Shown piece after piece: positions 52,215 through 61,394 of a stretch of DNA of 64,000 nt; the stretch's first letter is position 1; each line of letters begins with the position of its first letter. Source of the stretch: Halalkalibacter akibai JCM 9157 (GTDB taxonomy: Bacteria > Bacillota > Bacilli > Bacillales > Bacillaceae_D); NCBI RefSeq assembly GCF_000513135.1, contig NZ_BAUV01000001.1, positions 62,001 to 126,000 on the forward strand, in the 5' to 3' direction. The translations under genes and the position numbers were made by a program. The notes below the pieces were generated by a model. That model worked only from the letters and a program-made list of their open reading frames with translations. It was not told the DNA's origin and made no database searches.

Positions 52215-53589
52215 ATGACTAGCATACAGAGTGATTGGAATCAGGAAATCGTTGATCATTTTGGCTCTGACATCGTCAAAACAAAAGAAGTTTATGTGAA
52301 GCGCATGTCTCAAGATTACTTTTGGTACTCTCCTGTTTTAAAGAAACAACTTGAAAATCGTTATGGAGATTGTGTGATAACTCCTCGAACTGAGCAGGAG
52401 TTAACAGAAGTCATTACATTTGCTGTCCAAAGAAGAATCCCAATTGTTCCAAGAGGGGGCGCAACTGGCAACTATGGGCAGATCATTCCATTACGTGGTG
52501 GAATTGTATTAGATACAACTAAGCTAAACAAGATAATCAAAATTGAAAGTGGAGCAGGAACGTTTCAAGCAGGTGTGAAGCTTGGCGTTATAGAGCGCAC
52601 GCTACGAGAAACAAATCAAGAGCTTCGTTTTTTCCCTAGCACATATATGAAATCAACAATTGCAGGGTTCATTGCTGGCGGAACGGGGGGAATTGGCTCA
52701 ATCGAATACGGCACGCTATGATGAAGGGAACGTACTTTCACTTACGATTTTGACGATGGAGGAAGTCCCGAAAAAGATATTGGTCAATACGAAAGAAGAG
52801 TTAGTGAAGTACATTCATAGCTATGGGATTTCCGGTATTATTCTTGAAGCTCGAATGGCATTAGCAAAGAAGACTGAATGGGTCGATGTTCTTGTGTCTT
52901 TTAATGAATTAGAGCACGCGCTATTATTTTCGGGTGAGGTAGCTAATTCAGAAATTATAAAAAAACGATTAGTTTCTGTTTGTGAAGCGCCACTTTCTTC
53001 CGTCTATCCTCCATTAACCTCTTTTACAAATGAGAAACAAGCAACAGTATTATTACAAATTGCACCTGAACATACTCATCATATACAAGAATTAGCTGCT
53101 ACGTATGAAGGTGAAACATCGGACCTTTTTTCCGGTTATGTAAAGGAGAAACAATTAAGAATAACTGATTTTAGTTGGAACCACGTTACGCTTTGGTGGC
53201 TCAAGCAACATAGTGAAGATACGTACCTACAAGGTAGATTTAATCCGGTCACGTATCTCGATCAAGTTCGGCAATTAAAGAAGCGTTACTCGGATGAAGT
53301 GTTGATACATTTTGAGTGGATTAAAGTGGGTGGTGTCGTTGTGCCGAGTTCTCAACCAGTCATTCGCTTTACAACGATTGAACGTTTGCAAGAAATCATT
53401 TTGTCCTTTGAGGAGTTTGGAATTAAAGTGAGCAACCCACATACGTATTTACTTGAAGAAGGTGGCAAAGACGACTGGATTGATTTAATCTGTCAAGCGA
53501 AACAGGATAATGACCCTTTTGACCTTCTTAATCCGGGAAAAACAAATCGGTTCGTGAGACTTCTGCGAGCAGGTGATATTCATGTTTGA
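52215..53589 (+). pseudogene. FAD-binding oxidoreductase copy 2, frameshifted
   Basis: Paralogue of 47127: RMSQDYFWYSPVL, VPRGGATGNYGQIIPLRGGIVLDTTKLNKI and STIAGFIAGGTGGIGS are in the first frame, which stops at 52721 after IEYGTL. The remainder (GNVLSLTILTMEEV ... NPHTYLLEEGG) continues in another frame to 53589. Comparison with copy 1 (GNLWDGNVLS) places the lesion at 52714-52721 and fits loss of TA from a TATA run or gain of one base. The reconstructed protein is ~458 residues. Start is the ATG six bases after AAAGGAGG. Confidence 0.88.
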
Positions 53590-54831
53590 CCTTCTAATCA
53601 AAAATGTACGTAAACTAAATAATCCTCACTCTGTTGATATTGGTATTAAAGATGGATTCATTACACAAATTGGCTCCATTAAGAGTCCTAGTAAGCAATT
53701 GATCGAAGGTGAGGGGCGCTTGGTCCTGCTCCTTACGTTGAATCTCATATTCATCTCGATACGGCTTTGACGAGCGGTAAACCAACATTTAATCAGTCAG
53801 GTGAACTATTTGAAGGGATTCAGCTTTGGAATCAATACCGGAAGACGATGTCAATGGAAGATGTGAAAGAACGCGCTCTTTCTGTCATAAAGATCATGGC
53901 TAGTCAAGGTGTGCTATTTATGAGAACGATGGTCGACACATCCGATCCAAAGCTTATAGCATTAAGAGCTTTGCTCGAAGTAAAGAGAGAAGTATCTGCT
54001 TTTATGACGATACAAATTGTTGGATTTCCCCAGAATGGTCTTAGTTCTGTTAAAGGTGTGGAACAGCTTGAACAAGCAATTGAACTAGGAGTGGATGGAA
54101 TCAGTGCCGTTCCGCATCTGGAGCCCACTCGTGAACATGGAGTCAGATCGTTAGAAACCTGTTTTCAGTTAGCGATCAAGCATCAATGCTTTATCCATAT
54201 CTTTTGTGATGAAACGGATGACCAAGCGTCTCGTTTTTTAGAAGTAGTGGCTTCTCTTGCCCTTGAAACGAATTTGAAAAATCAAGTAACGGTCAGCCAC
54301 ATTAATGCAATGAGTTACTATGATGAAGCGTATGTTAGGAAATTAATCGGCATTCTTCAAGCTTCGAAGATCAATGTGGTTACTGCACCACTTGTTAATA
54401 GTGCGATGCAAGGCCGATTTGACTCTTGGCCGAAAGGCCGTGGAATCACAAGAGTGAAAGATTTGCAAAAGGCCGGCATTAAAGTAGCGGTTGCACACGA
54501 TGATTTTCTTAGTCCTTTTTACCCTTTGGGGACAGGGTCTCTGCTGGCAGCAGGGCACCTGCTATTACATGTAGCTCATATGACAGGAGCTGAAGATTTC
54601 GAAACTGTGATACAAATGATGACGAGAAATCCAGCAGAAATATTAGGGCTTACACATTATGGGATTGAAGAAGAAATGGAAGCAAATCTGTTGATCGTGT
54701 CTGCTGAAAATGCTCATGATTTATTAAGAAGACAGCCTGTCGCTGAATTGGTGATCGGAAAGGGGAGGTTGATTGCAGAAACCCCAGCTTTAAAAACAAC
54801 TTTTCATATGCAAGCTAGAGAGGGAGTTTAA
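53582..54831 (+). pseudogene. Cytosine-deaminase-type amidohydrolase copy 1, frameshifted
   Basis: Frame one (MFDLLIKNVRKLNN ... EGEGRLVL) breaks at about 53724-53733; adding one C restores LPPYVESHIHLDTALTSG, the HxH metal motif of CodA-type deaminases. The rest (to 54831) has VTVSHINAMSYY (metal His) and VAHDDFLSPFYPLGTGS (catalytic Asp). The usual His in the HCDE motif is Phe here (HIFCDETDD), so even a repaired protein lacks a key ligand. The start overlaps the FAD-oxidase end by 8 bp. Confidence 0.87.
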
Positions 54832-54834
54832 ACG

Positions 54835-56139
54835 ATGATGATGATGAAATTAATGAATGTCAGAATACCAATACTGCACGAAAATTACTATTTTGACCTT
54901 GTTATTAAGGATGGGTATGTGGCAGAGATTATTGCACATGAGGGGCTACGTAAAGTAGAACGTTTATTTTCTTTCTCGTTGAAAGATCATCAAGAAAGTG
55001 AAAGTGAATGGGACGCGCAAGGTCGAATCTTATTACCAGGAATGGTTGACGCTCATATGCATTTAGATAAATCGCACTCGCTATTTGTTGCACCGAACAA
55101 AAGTGGTACGTTGCTTGAGGCGATCCAAAGCTATACGCAAGCATCTGAACGGTTTACTGATGAGAATGTCAAGGAACGAATGAGGAAAACAGCTTTAACA
55201 GCTATGGCGCACGGCACAACAACGATTCGTACTCATATTGATTTTAGTACAAAAATGAGCGAGGATACGACGTTTAGAGGAGTCCGGATGGCTTTAGAGC
55301 TAAAAGAGGAATTGGCCCCTTATTTAGATCTTCAAGTGTATCCTATGCTACCTTATTACCCTTATGAAGACCAAGACCGAAAGAAAATAGAGAGAATGCT
55401 CACAATGGGCGTCGATGGGATTGGTGGTGCCCCTCATATTAGTGAACGTCCACTTGAATGCGTCGATGAAATTTTTGCTTATGCAACTAAGTATCAATTA
55501 CCGATTGACTTACACACTGATGAAAGTGACGATCCAACGGTTGATACGGTCCTATACATCGCTGAAAAAACAATGGAGGCAAACTATCAAGGGAAAGTCG
55601 TTGTCGATCATCTATGCTCTTTAGCTGCGATGGATCACGCTAAGGCTGAAGTGGTTATTATGAAGATGAAGGAGGCTCAACTAGGGGCTATCACACTACC
55701 TGCTGCCAATTTATATTTACAAGGAAGAGAAGATCGTGGGGTGGTCAGGCGGGGTATCACGAGAGTACGTGAATTACATGAGGCGGGTGTACCCATTGCA
55801 ACAGCGTCAGATAATGTTTGTGATCCGTTCCATCCTTTTGGCAGAGGGGATTTGTTGCAAATTGCTCAATTAACAGGTTATACAGCCCACATGGGTGGGA
55901 ACAAAGATTTAACGACTTTGCTTGAAATGATAACTGAAGTTCCAGCTAGACTTGTTGGGAAACAAGAAAAAGGGATAAGCGTGAATCAAAAAGCAGATTT
56001 TGTTTTATTTAATGCAACATCTGTTGAGACATTATTTGCTGAACTGTCTCAAGCCAGAGCTGTATTTGCTGAAGGCCGTTGGGTGGCGATGACCAGTGTA
56101 GATAGACAAGTAGTGGTAAATAAACCGATGACGATCTAA
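54835..56139 (+). CDS. Cytosine-deaminase-like amidohydrolase copy 2
   Basis: A 434-residue amidohydrolase with a complete metal/catalytic set: GMVDAHMHLDKSH (HxH), DLHTDESDDP (His and Glu), VVDHLCSLAAM (His) and ATASDNVCDPFHPFGRGD (Asp). CodA/AtzC-type enzymes deaminate cytosine, isocytosine, creatinine or triazines. It is the intact member of the pair and probably does the ring deamination in this pathway. Several ATGs open the gene (MMMMKL); the first after GAGAGGGAG is used. Confidence 0.88.
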   Translation: MMMMKLMNVRIPILHENYYFDLVIKDGYVAEIIAHEGLRKVERLFSFSLKDHQESESEWDAQGRILLPGMVDAHMHLDKSHSLFVAPNKSGTLLEAIQSYTQASERFTDENVKERMRKTALTAMAHGTTTIRTHIDFSTKMSEDTTFRGVRMALELKEELAPYLDLQVYPMLPYYPYEDQDRKKIERMLTMGVDGIGGAPHISERPLECVDEIFAYATKYQLPIDLHTDESDDPTVDTVLYIAEKTMEANYQGKVVVDHLCSLAAMDHAKAEVVIMKMKEAQLGAITLPAANLYLQGREDRGVVRRGITRVRELHEAGVPIATASDNVCDPFHPFGRGDLLQIAQLTGYTAHMGGNKDLTTLLEMITEVPARLVGKQEKGISVNQKADFVLFNATSVETLFAELSQARAVFAEGRWVAMTSVDRQVVVNKPMTI

Positions 56140-56153
56140 AAAGGGTGTTTGAA

Positions 56154-56846
56154 TTGACGAAGATATTAGTGATTTATTATAGTGCATTTGGACACGTAGC
56201 CAACCTTGCTCAGGCGATAGCAAAAGGGGTTGAAAAAGTCGAAGGAGTGGAATATAAGCTCGTTCGCATTCCTGAATTTGCTGACCCAAGTATTCGTGTC
56301 GTTAACCAGCGTAGCAACCAAAAGCAAGACGGATTAGCACAACATTTTAAGTTAACCAAGCGGATAGACGATTATGAAAAAGTTCAAAAAGAGCAAGAGC
56401 ATATACCAGTGGCAACAATGGACGATTTAAAAGAAGCAGATGGAGTGATCTTTGGCTTTCCAACCTATTTAGGGTCGATGCCAGGTCAAGTTAAAACTTT
56501 CTTAGATCAAGCGGGTCAATTTTGTACGACAGGTGAATTAGAAGGGAAGCCAACTGCACTCTTTACAAGTGCAGGATCCATTCATGGGGGGCATGAAGCA
56601 ACTCTTTTAAATTCACTTGTGCCACTTCTACACCTAGGTTTTATATTTGTTGGTCTGCCTTATACCCAAAATCCTGAGTATTTGACAGATAAAGCGATTG
56701 GTTGCTCTCCGTATGGAGTCTCAACACTTGCAGGACCAGATGGATCAAGGACACCAGTAAAGGAAGAACTCATCATGTCTAGTCGTTTAGGTGAACGAGT
56801 AGCACAAGTGGCAAAGGCATTTACGTTGGCAAAACCTTTTGGGTGA
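56154..56846 (+). CDS. WrbA-type NAD(P)H:quinone oxidoreductase
   Basis: A 230-residue flavodoxin-fold protein: FMN loop VIYYSAFGHVANLAQ, GFPTYLGSMPGQVKTFLDQ, LFTSAGSIHGGHEATLLN and PYTQNPEYLTD...GCSPYG. TTG at 56154 was selected because AAAGGG is 8 bases away and it gives the WrbA N-terminus; a GTG three codons earlier touches the ribosome site. It may reoxidise or supply electrons for the island's flavoproteins, or respond to quinone stress. Confidence 0.85.
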   Translation: MTKILVIYYSAFGHVANLAQAIAKGVEKVEGVEYKLVRIPEFADPSIRVVNQRSNQKQDGLAQHFKLTKRIDDYEKVQKEQEHIPVATMDDLKEADGVIFGFPTYLGSMPGQVKTFLDQAGQFCTTGELEGKPTALFTSAGSIHGGHEATLLNSLVPLLHLGFIFVGLPYTQNPEYLTDKAIGCSPYGVSTLAGPDGSRTPVKEELIMSSRLGERVAQVAKAFTLAKPFG

Positions 56847-56855
56847 CATGATGAA

Positions 56856-56900
56856 AAGGGGCTAAAAAAAGCGAAACTACCCTTTTTTAGCCCCTTCCTT
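56856..56900 (+). terminator. Terminator of the catabolic island
   Basis: AAGGGGCTAAAAAA.G pairs with CTTTTTTAGCCCCTT; T-rich sequence follows. It marks the end of the 47127-56846 run. Confidence 0.9.
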
Positions 56901-57050
56901 TGATCTGCAAGAGTCTGAGTTATTTCCTTAGCTAGGTTGTCGCGTATGGTTCGCAGTCTCAGTTAAACATTCTAGTTATGTAATAGCCTTTCTAAGCACT
57001 ATAATCAAATTTGAATAAATTCTTAAGCTGACATATGAGACAAGCAAAGG

Positions 57051-58331
57051 CTAATCTTTATAAATCCCAAGCAACTCCATTAACTCATTATTACCGGAAT
57101 CAGAGGCAATTTCCATGGCAGAGAAACCCTCCTCATTCATAAAAGAAGGATCGGCACCTGCTTCAATGAGTAAAGCTGTTGCTTCGATATTTTCAACTGA
57201 GACAGTCGACATAAGTGGAGTCCAGCCATAATCATCTTGATGGTTCGGATCCGCTCCATAATCGAGAAGAAGTTGAATGATGTCAGCATCATTATGAGCG
57301 CTAACCATTAGAGCTGTTTCACCAAAACCATTAATTTCGTTAGGATCTGCGCCTTCATTTAGCAAACGTTCGACTTCATCAATATTCCCTTCGAAGCTGG
57401 CATCCATTAACGGTGACCAATCATCCTCCCAAGCAGCTTCTGAAAAACCAAAATCTAAATCAGAGAAGAGATTTTCCGTTGCTGTAACCAATCCTATTGA
57501 GGCAATAGGAAGCAAGAGAAAAGTAGTAAGGAGAATGAAGGCCGTTTGTTTGTTGCGACTTATGCATTCAACTGATTGTGTGTCAAAAAAGGCTTCAATC
57601 GCTGCAATCCTTTTAGGGATAGGAGGATGAGTAGACAGAAGTTCTGTTAACGTAGCCAATAAGCCCTTTTGTTCGTTGTATTGTTCCACGTACTCTTTCA
57701 CTGCAATGTTTTTGTATAAGCGTCTACCAGCGGCGAAAACAAGTAGTGCTTGGACACCATTGTTTGGCGATTCAGTGTAATAAACAGCCATTCGGTCACA
57801 AGTATATTCACATGCACGTAAGTAACTAACCCCTAAAAATGGAATCCACATCGCAGGCCAAATAAATACCGCTTTACCAATATGATTTCGTTTGATATGA
57901 GCAAGTTCGTGAGCAATGACATAGTCGAGCTCTGCTCCTTTTGACTCAAGAGAAAGATCGACGTAATCTGAATAGAGCACGACCATGTTTTTACCTGAGA
58001 AAGCTAATACTTTTGTGGCAAAAGCATTCAATATGCCTCCAGATTCTAGGATATACACTTCTGGTACTTTGACCTCCATTTTCGTACATAAAGTTTCAAC
58101 TTTTTGATACAGCTCGGGTAATTGTGTTGGTCTTAAGCGAACACCGTTTAAACGGATATGTGACATCGATAAAGCGTGTGAAAAAATGGATGCAAAAATA
58201 AAAAAGGCAAAAATAAGAGCACCAACTACAGAGAATAGTAAAAAGATCGTGATAATGATACTAATGATTAAACAAAAAACATAAAGCATATTTTCTTTTG
58301 AATGAATTAAGTTACTTTCATTGCTTGACAT
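57051..58331 (-). CDS. M48 metalloprotease fused to ankyrin repeats
   Basis: A 426-residue protein. Two N-terminal membrane helices (about 15-52), then an M48 peptidase domain with HELAH (His141, Glu142, His145) and a third-ligand Glu175 in ACEYTCD. A third hydrophobic segment (about 262-285) leads to 3-4 ankyrin repeats (about 305-425: WSPLMDASFEGNIDEVERLLNEGADPN and similar). The ATG after AGGAG at 58331 was chosen; an upstream ATG is also open. M48 proteases do membrane protein quality control; the ankyrin domain is probably a substrate or partner adaptor (inference). Confidence 0.88.
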   Translation of the reverse strand: MSSNESNLIHSKENMLYVFCLIISIIITIFLLFSVVGALIFAFFIFASIFSHALSMSHIRLNGVRLRPTQLPELYQKVETLCTKMEVKVPEVYILESGGILNAFATKVLAFSGKNMVVLYSDYVDLSLESKGAELDYVIAHELAHIKRNHIGKAVFIWPAMWIPFLGVSYLRACEYTCDRMAVYYTESPNNGVQALLVFAAGRRLYKNIAVKEYVEQYNEQKGLLATLTELLSTHPPIPKRIAAIEAFFDTQSVECISRNKQTAFILLTTFLLLPIASIGLVTATENLFSDLDFGFSEAAWEDDWSPLMDASFEGNIDEVERLLNEGADPNEINGFGETALMVSAHNDADIIQLLLDYGADPNHQDDYGWTPLMSTVSVENIEATALLIEAGADPSFMNEEGFSAMEIASDSGNNELMELLGIYKD

Positions 58332-58507
58332 CGTAAGGTTCTCCTCATATTTCTTTTTCTTATTAATGTAATTCATTTTCCAAAAAAATGAAATAATTTT
58401 TTAAAAGAAACTAAATGTGACTGGTAGGGATTGTACAGGATAGAAAAACAGCTAGTGCATACGCTAAGGTTGGGCACGTAAATAAAGGAATGGGAGGTTT
58501 CTTACTT

Positions 58508-58981
58508 ATGAACCCGAAAACAAATCCAGCACCGATGTTATATGAGCAAGCAACAGCAAGTTCAAATGTGGATACGACTAATACACAGCAACAACAACCT
58601 TTAAGTGAGGCTCAACCGGCACAACTTTTATTAGAGGAAGCTAGTGCTGCTTTAAGTTTGGCACAAGCGAGTGGATCTCCTGAGCAGATCCAACAAGCTC
58701 AAACTGCTCTTCAACAAGCGCAGCAACAACTACAAATGGAAAACCAAGAGTTAATGCAAGCACAGTTAGAATTACAACAAGCGCAACAACAAGTGCAGCA
58801 GCAGAAGTTAGATCTTCAACAAATGCATCAACAAGTGCTTGATAAGCAAAACCAATTGCGTTCAACACAACAAGATGTGATTCAAAAGAAACAACAGGTT
58901 GTTCAAGAAAAAGAAGAGGTGCTTCAAGCTCAAAAGCAAGTGTATGAGGCAATGGCTGTTGATCAAGATACACTTCAATAA
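58508..58981 (+). CDS. Gln-rich coiled-coil protein
   Basis: A 157-residue protein of low complexity. After a ~25-residue lead, residues 35-150 are a continuous Gln/Leu/Ala heptad-like helix (ALQQAQQQLQMENQEL, ELQQAQQQVQQQKL) with strongly CAA-biased codons. It has no signal peptide or membrane helix. It may form filaments, a spore-coat or scaffolding component, but the family is not recognised. The second ATG, 10 bases after GGGAGG, was selected. Confidence 0.7.
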   Translation: MNPKTNPAPMLYEQATASSNVDTTNTQQQQPLSEAQPAQLLLEEASAALSLAQASGSPEQIQQAQTALQQAQQQLQMENQELMQAQLELQQAQQQVQQQKLDLQQMHQQVLDKQNQLRSTQQDVIQKKQQVVQEKEEVLQAQKQVYEAMAVDQDTLQ

Positions 58982-58990
58982 CACATTTAG

Positions 58991-59018
58991 GACTGTCGTT
59001 ATGCGGCAGTCTTTTTTA
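58991..59018 (+). terminator. Terminator
   Basis: GACTGTCG/CGGCAGTC stem (one G-T pair) with TTATG loop and six T residues. Confidence 0.87.
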
Positions 59019-59039
59019 TGTGTATTTATACTTACGCAT

Positions 59040-59166
59040 CCGTTACATTCCGCTGCAGCCACTCGCTTTCCGAGGGGTATTGCCAAGCCACCACGACTTC
59101 GTCTGTGTTGTCTTGCCCTTTCCTCTTTTCCCGCAGGAGTCGAGTGGCTTCCGCTCCATTTCACTA
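59040..59166 (-). repeat. Dispersed structured repeat copy, inverted
   Basis: Reverse complement: AGTGAAATGGAGCGGAAGCCACTCGACTCCTGCGGGAAAAG ... CAAGCCACCACGACTT..., with the stem GCCACTCG/CGAGTGGC rather than GGCACTTG/CAAGTGCC. Fills most of the gap to sspH. Confidence 0.85.
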
Positions 59167-59245
59167 GGAGAAACTTATGAAGAGCCTTGTCACCACAAAA
59201 AATCCTACAACCAATTTAGGTCATAGGAGTGTTTTGCTATGTAGT

Positions 59246-59425
59246 CTACATTTCTTCTAGTTCTGAAATGTCTACTTCTGAGCGTTCTTCTAATGTGCCT
59301 CTTAAGTGGACGGTTGCTCTTTTTTCGTCTTCGTGTAGCTTGTCAATCCAGACAGATGTTCCGTTATAGACGACGTCAATTTCAGCAGATGAGGAAAGAA
59401 TCTGTTTTACACGGTTTGCTTCCAT
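59246..59425 (-). CDS. sspH: Small acid-soluble spore protein, H type
   Basis: A 59-residue protein: MEANRVKQILSSSAEIDVVYNGTSVWIDKL followed by an acidic C-terminus, the length and layout of SspH-type minor SASPs (start RAKxIL, then VTYxGVPVxI). They are made in the forespore and stay in the spore core. The ATG at MEANRV was chosen over an ATG seven codons upstream that overlaps the ribosome site AAAGGAG. Confidence 0.78.
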   Translation of the reverse strand: MEANRVKQILSSSAEIDVVYNGTSVWIDKLHEDEKRATVHLRGTLEERSEVDISELEEM

Positions 59426-59573
59426 TTTGATAATCACTCCTTTCAACGTTTGTCCTTATTATGAGAAGAAACTGTCATTTTATCCTAGAGAACGCTTTTA
59501 TTTCTGTTGAGTATTTGTACTTAGTTGTGTTACAGTAATAGAAGCGAAAACTGTGCTTGGAGGTGTAACAATA

Positions 59574-59804
59574 GTGCAAATGTTAGCAACAGTCTTACTA
59601 ATCATTGTGTCAATTAGCTTAATCGCGGTTGTATTATTACAATCTGGTCGTAGTGCAGGACTTTCAGGAGCGATTTCTGGTGGAGCTGAACAGCTTATCG
59701 GGAAACAAAAAGCACGTGGAATCGATGCGGTACTTGGAAAAGCAACAGTCGTACTTGCTGTTTTGTTTTTTGTTTTAACGATCGCAGTTGCATATATGTT
59801 ATAA
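59574..59804 (+). CDS. secG: Preprotein translocase subunit SecG
   Basis: A 76-residue protein with two membrane helices and the SecG motif [23 protein letters not shown] between them. It assists the SecYEG channel. GTG 59574 was chosen because TTGGAGG is ten bases upstream and the length is then the usual one. Starts the conserved order secG-yvaK-rnr-smpB. Confidence 0.94.
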   Translation: MQMLATVLLIIVSISLIAVVLLQSGRSAGLSGAISGGAEQLIGKQKARGIDAVLGKATVVLAVLFFVLTIAVAYML

Positions 59805-59920
59805 GAAAAGCAGTGGGCTTCGCCTGCTGTTTTTTTCTGTTTAAGGGCTGTTGCTTGCTTGATATAAATGGAAAAAGGTACTCTATACATAATGACAGAA
59901 AAAGAAGAAGGGTGAGTAAC

Positions 59921-60637
59921 ATGATTGGTTGTCTTTGTTTGCATGGATTCACTGGTGAACCGTGGGAAGTCGAGCCGATCTCAACCTATTTTCTTGAAGA
60001 AAAGAACTGGCTCGTTTATACCCCTACGTTGCCAGGACATGGACCAAACGGAAACTTAAAAGATGTCACCTACCAAGAATGGGTGTTTCTTGCTGAAGTG
60101 GCAATTAGGGAACTATTAAAGCGCTGTGAAAAAGTGTATGTTATTGGATTCTCGATGGGTGGCATGCTAGCTTCATATATAGCTGCTAAATATCCTGTTG
60201 CGAAACTGGTGCTTTTAAGTGCAGCAGCTTATTATGGGAATCCACAACAGTTATTGCAAGAGATGAAAGATATTGTGCGACTACGCTTAAAAGGCGAACT
60301 AGATGCAGATCGGCATTATCAGCATTATCGCAAAAAAGTCATTGAAACACCGATAACAGCGGTTTTGCAATTTATGCAAGTGGTTAAAAGAATTAAACCA
60401 TATGTGAGGCAAGTCCACATTCCGGCTCTTATTATCCAAGGAGAGTTAGATGGGATTGTACCTCGGAAAAGTGCAGTGTTTTTATATGAAACGATTCAAT
60501 CAAAGGTAAAAGAATTAATTTTTTTACCTGAGTCAAAGCACTTAATCTGTCACGGTTATGATAAAAAGCAACTTATAGCAAAAGTAGAAGAATTTTTATG
60601 TGAGAGGATAGATGAAAATGAAGGTGGTTGCTCCTAA
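59921..60637 (+). CDS. Alpha/beta-hydrolase, carboxylesterase-like
   Basis: A 238-residue hydrolase: oxyanion region [14 protein letters not shown], nucleophile elbow GFSMGG, Asp in [11 protein letters not shown], and His in [10 protein letters not shown]. The order suits a monoacylglycerol lipase or Est30-type esterase. The ATG 36 codons into the open frame was selected (GAAGGGTGAG site and homologous start). It overlaps the related yvaK-like gene by 26 bp: two esterases in tandem where B. subtilis has one. Confidence 0.85.
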   Translation: MIGCLCLHGFTGEPWEVEPISTYFLEEKNWLVYTPTLPGHGPNGNLKDVTYQEWVFLAEVAIRELLKRCEKVYVIGFSMGGMLASYIAAKYPVAKLVLLSAAAYYGNPQQLLQEMKDIVRLRLKGELDADRHYQHYRKKVIETPITAVLQFMQVVKRIKPYVRQVHIPALIIQGELDGIVPRKSAVFLYETIQSKVKELIFLPESKHLICHGYDKKQLIAKVEEFLCERIDENEGGCS

Positions 60638-61364
60638 ACCATTTACATTCGAAGGAGGGAAACGAGCAGTTTTATTATTGCACGGTTTCACCGGAACAAC
60701 GGCTGATGTGAGAATGATCGGTCGTTTCTTGCAAAAAAAAGGCTATACGTGTCATGCTCCACTTTACAAAGGGCACGGGGTTCCTCCTGAAGAGTTAGTG
60801 AAAACAGGACCAGAAGAATGGTGGCAAGATGTTGTTGCAGGGTATGAATTTCTTAAATCAGAAGGATATGAAGAGATTGCCGTAGCGGGTCTTTCGCTTG
60901 GAGGGGTATTCTCGCTTAAAATCGGGTACACTCTACCTATAAAGGGAATTGTACCAATGTGTGCACCAATGAAGCCTAAGACAGAAGAAGCGATGTACGA
61001 AGGCGTTCTAGCCTATGCTAAAGGTTACAAGCAGCTAGAGCAAAAAGAAGCAGATCAGATTGAAGAGGAAATGGTTGCGTTTAAAGAAACGCCAATGAAC
61101 ACATTGCAGGCTTTACAGCAACTGATTGAAGATGTGAGAAAAAATTTAGATTTTATCTACTCACCTACTTTTGTCGTGCAAGCCCGCCATGATGAGATGA
61201 TTGATATTAACAGTGCTACCATCATTCATGACCACGTGGAATCTGATCAGAAGTCAATTAAATGGTATGAGGATTCCACACACGTCATTACATTAGATAA
61301 AGAGAAAGAACAGCTTCATGAAGATGTCTATCTATTTTTGGAACAGTTAGATTGGACCGTATAA
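60612..61364 (+). CDS. yvaK: Carboxylesterase, Est30/YvaK-like
   Basis: A 250-residue esterase very like Geobacillus Est30: [62 protein letters not shown] (nucleophile), QARHDEMI (Asp) and DSTHVITLD (His). It hydrolyses short- to medium-chain esters. It sits between secG and rnr as yvaK does in B. subtilis. ATG 60612 or 60618 is possible; GAGAGG lies just upstream. Confidence 0.93.
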   Translation: MKMKVVAPKPFTFEGGKRAVLLLHGFTGTTADVRMIGRFLQKKGYTCHAPLYKGHGVPPEELVKTGPEEWWQDVVAGYEFLKSEGYEEIAVAGLSLGGVFSLKIGYTLPIKGIVPMCAPMKPKTEEAMYEGVLAYAKGYKQLEQKEADQIEEEMVAFKETPMNTLQALQQLIEDVRKNLDFIYSPTFVVQARHDEMIDINSATIIHDHVESDQKSIKWYEDSTHVITLDKEKEQLHEDVYLFLEQLDWTV

Positions 61365-61394
61365 GGATGAAGCTTAGCGAAAGGAGTAACAACA

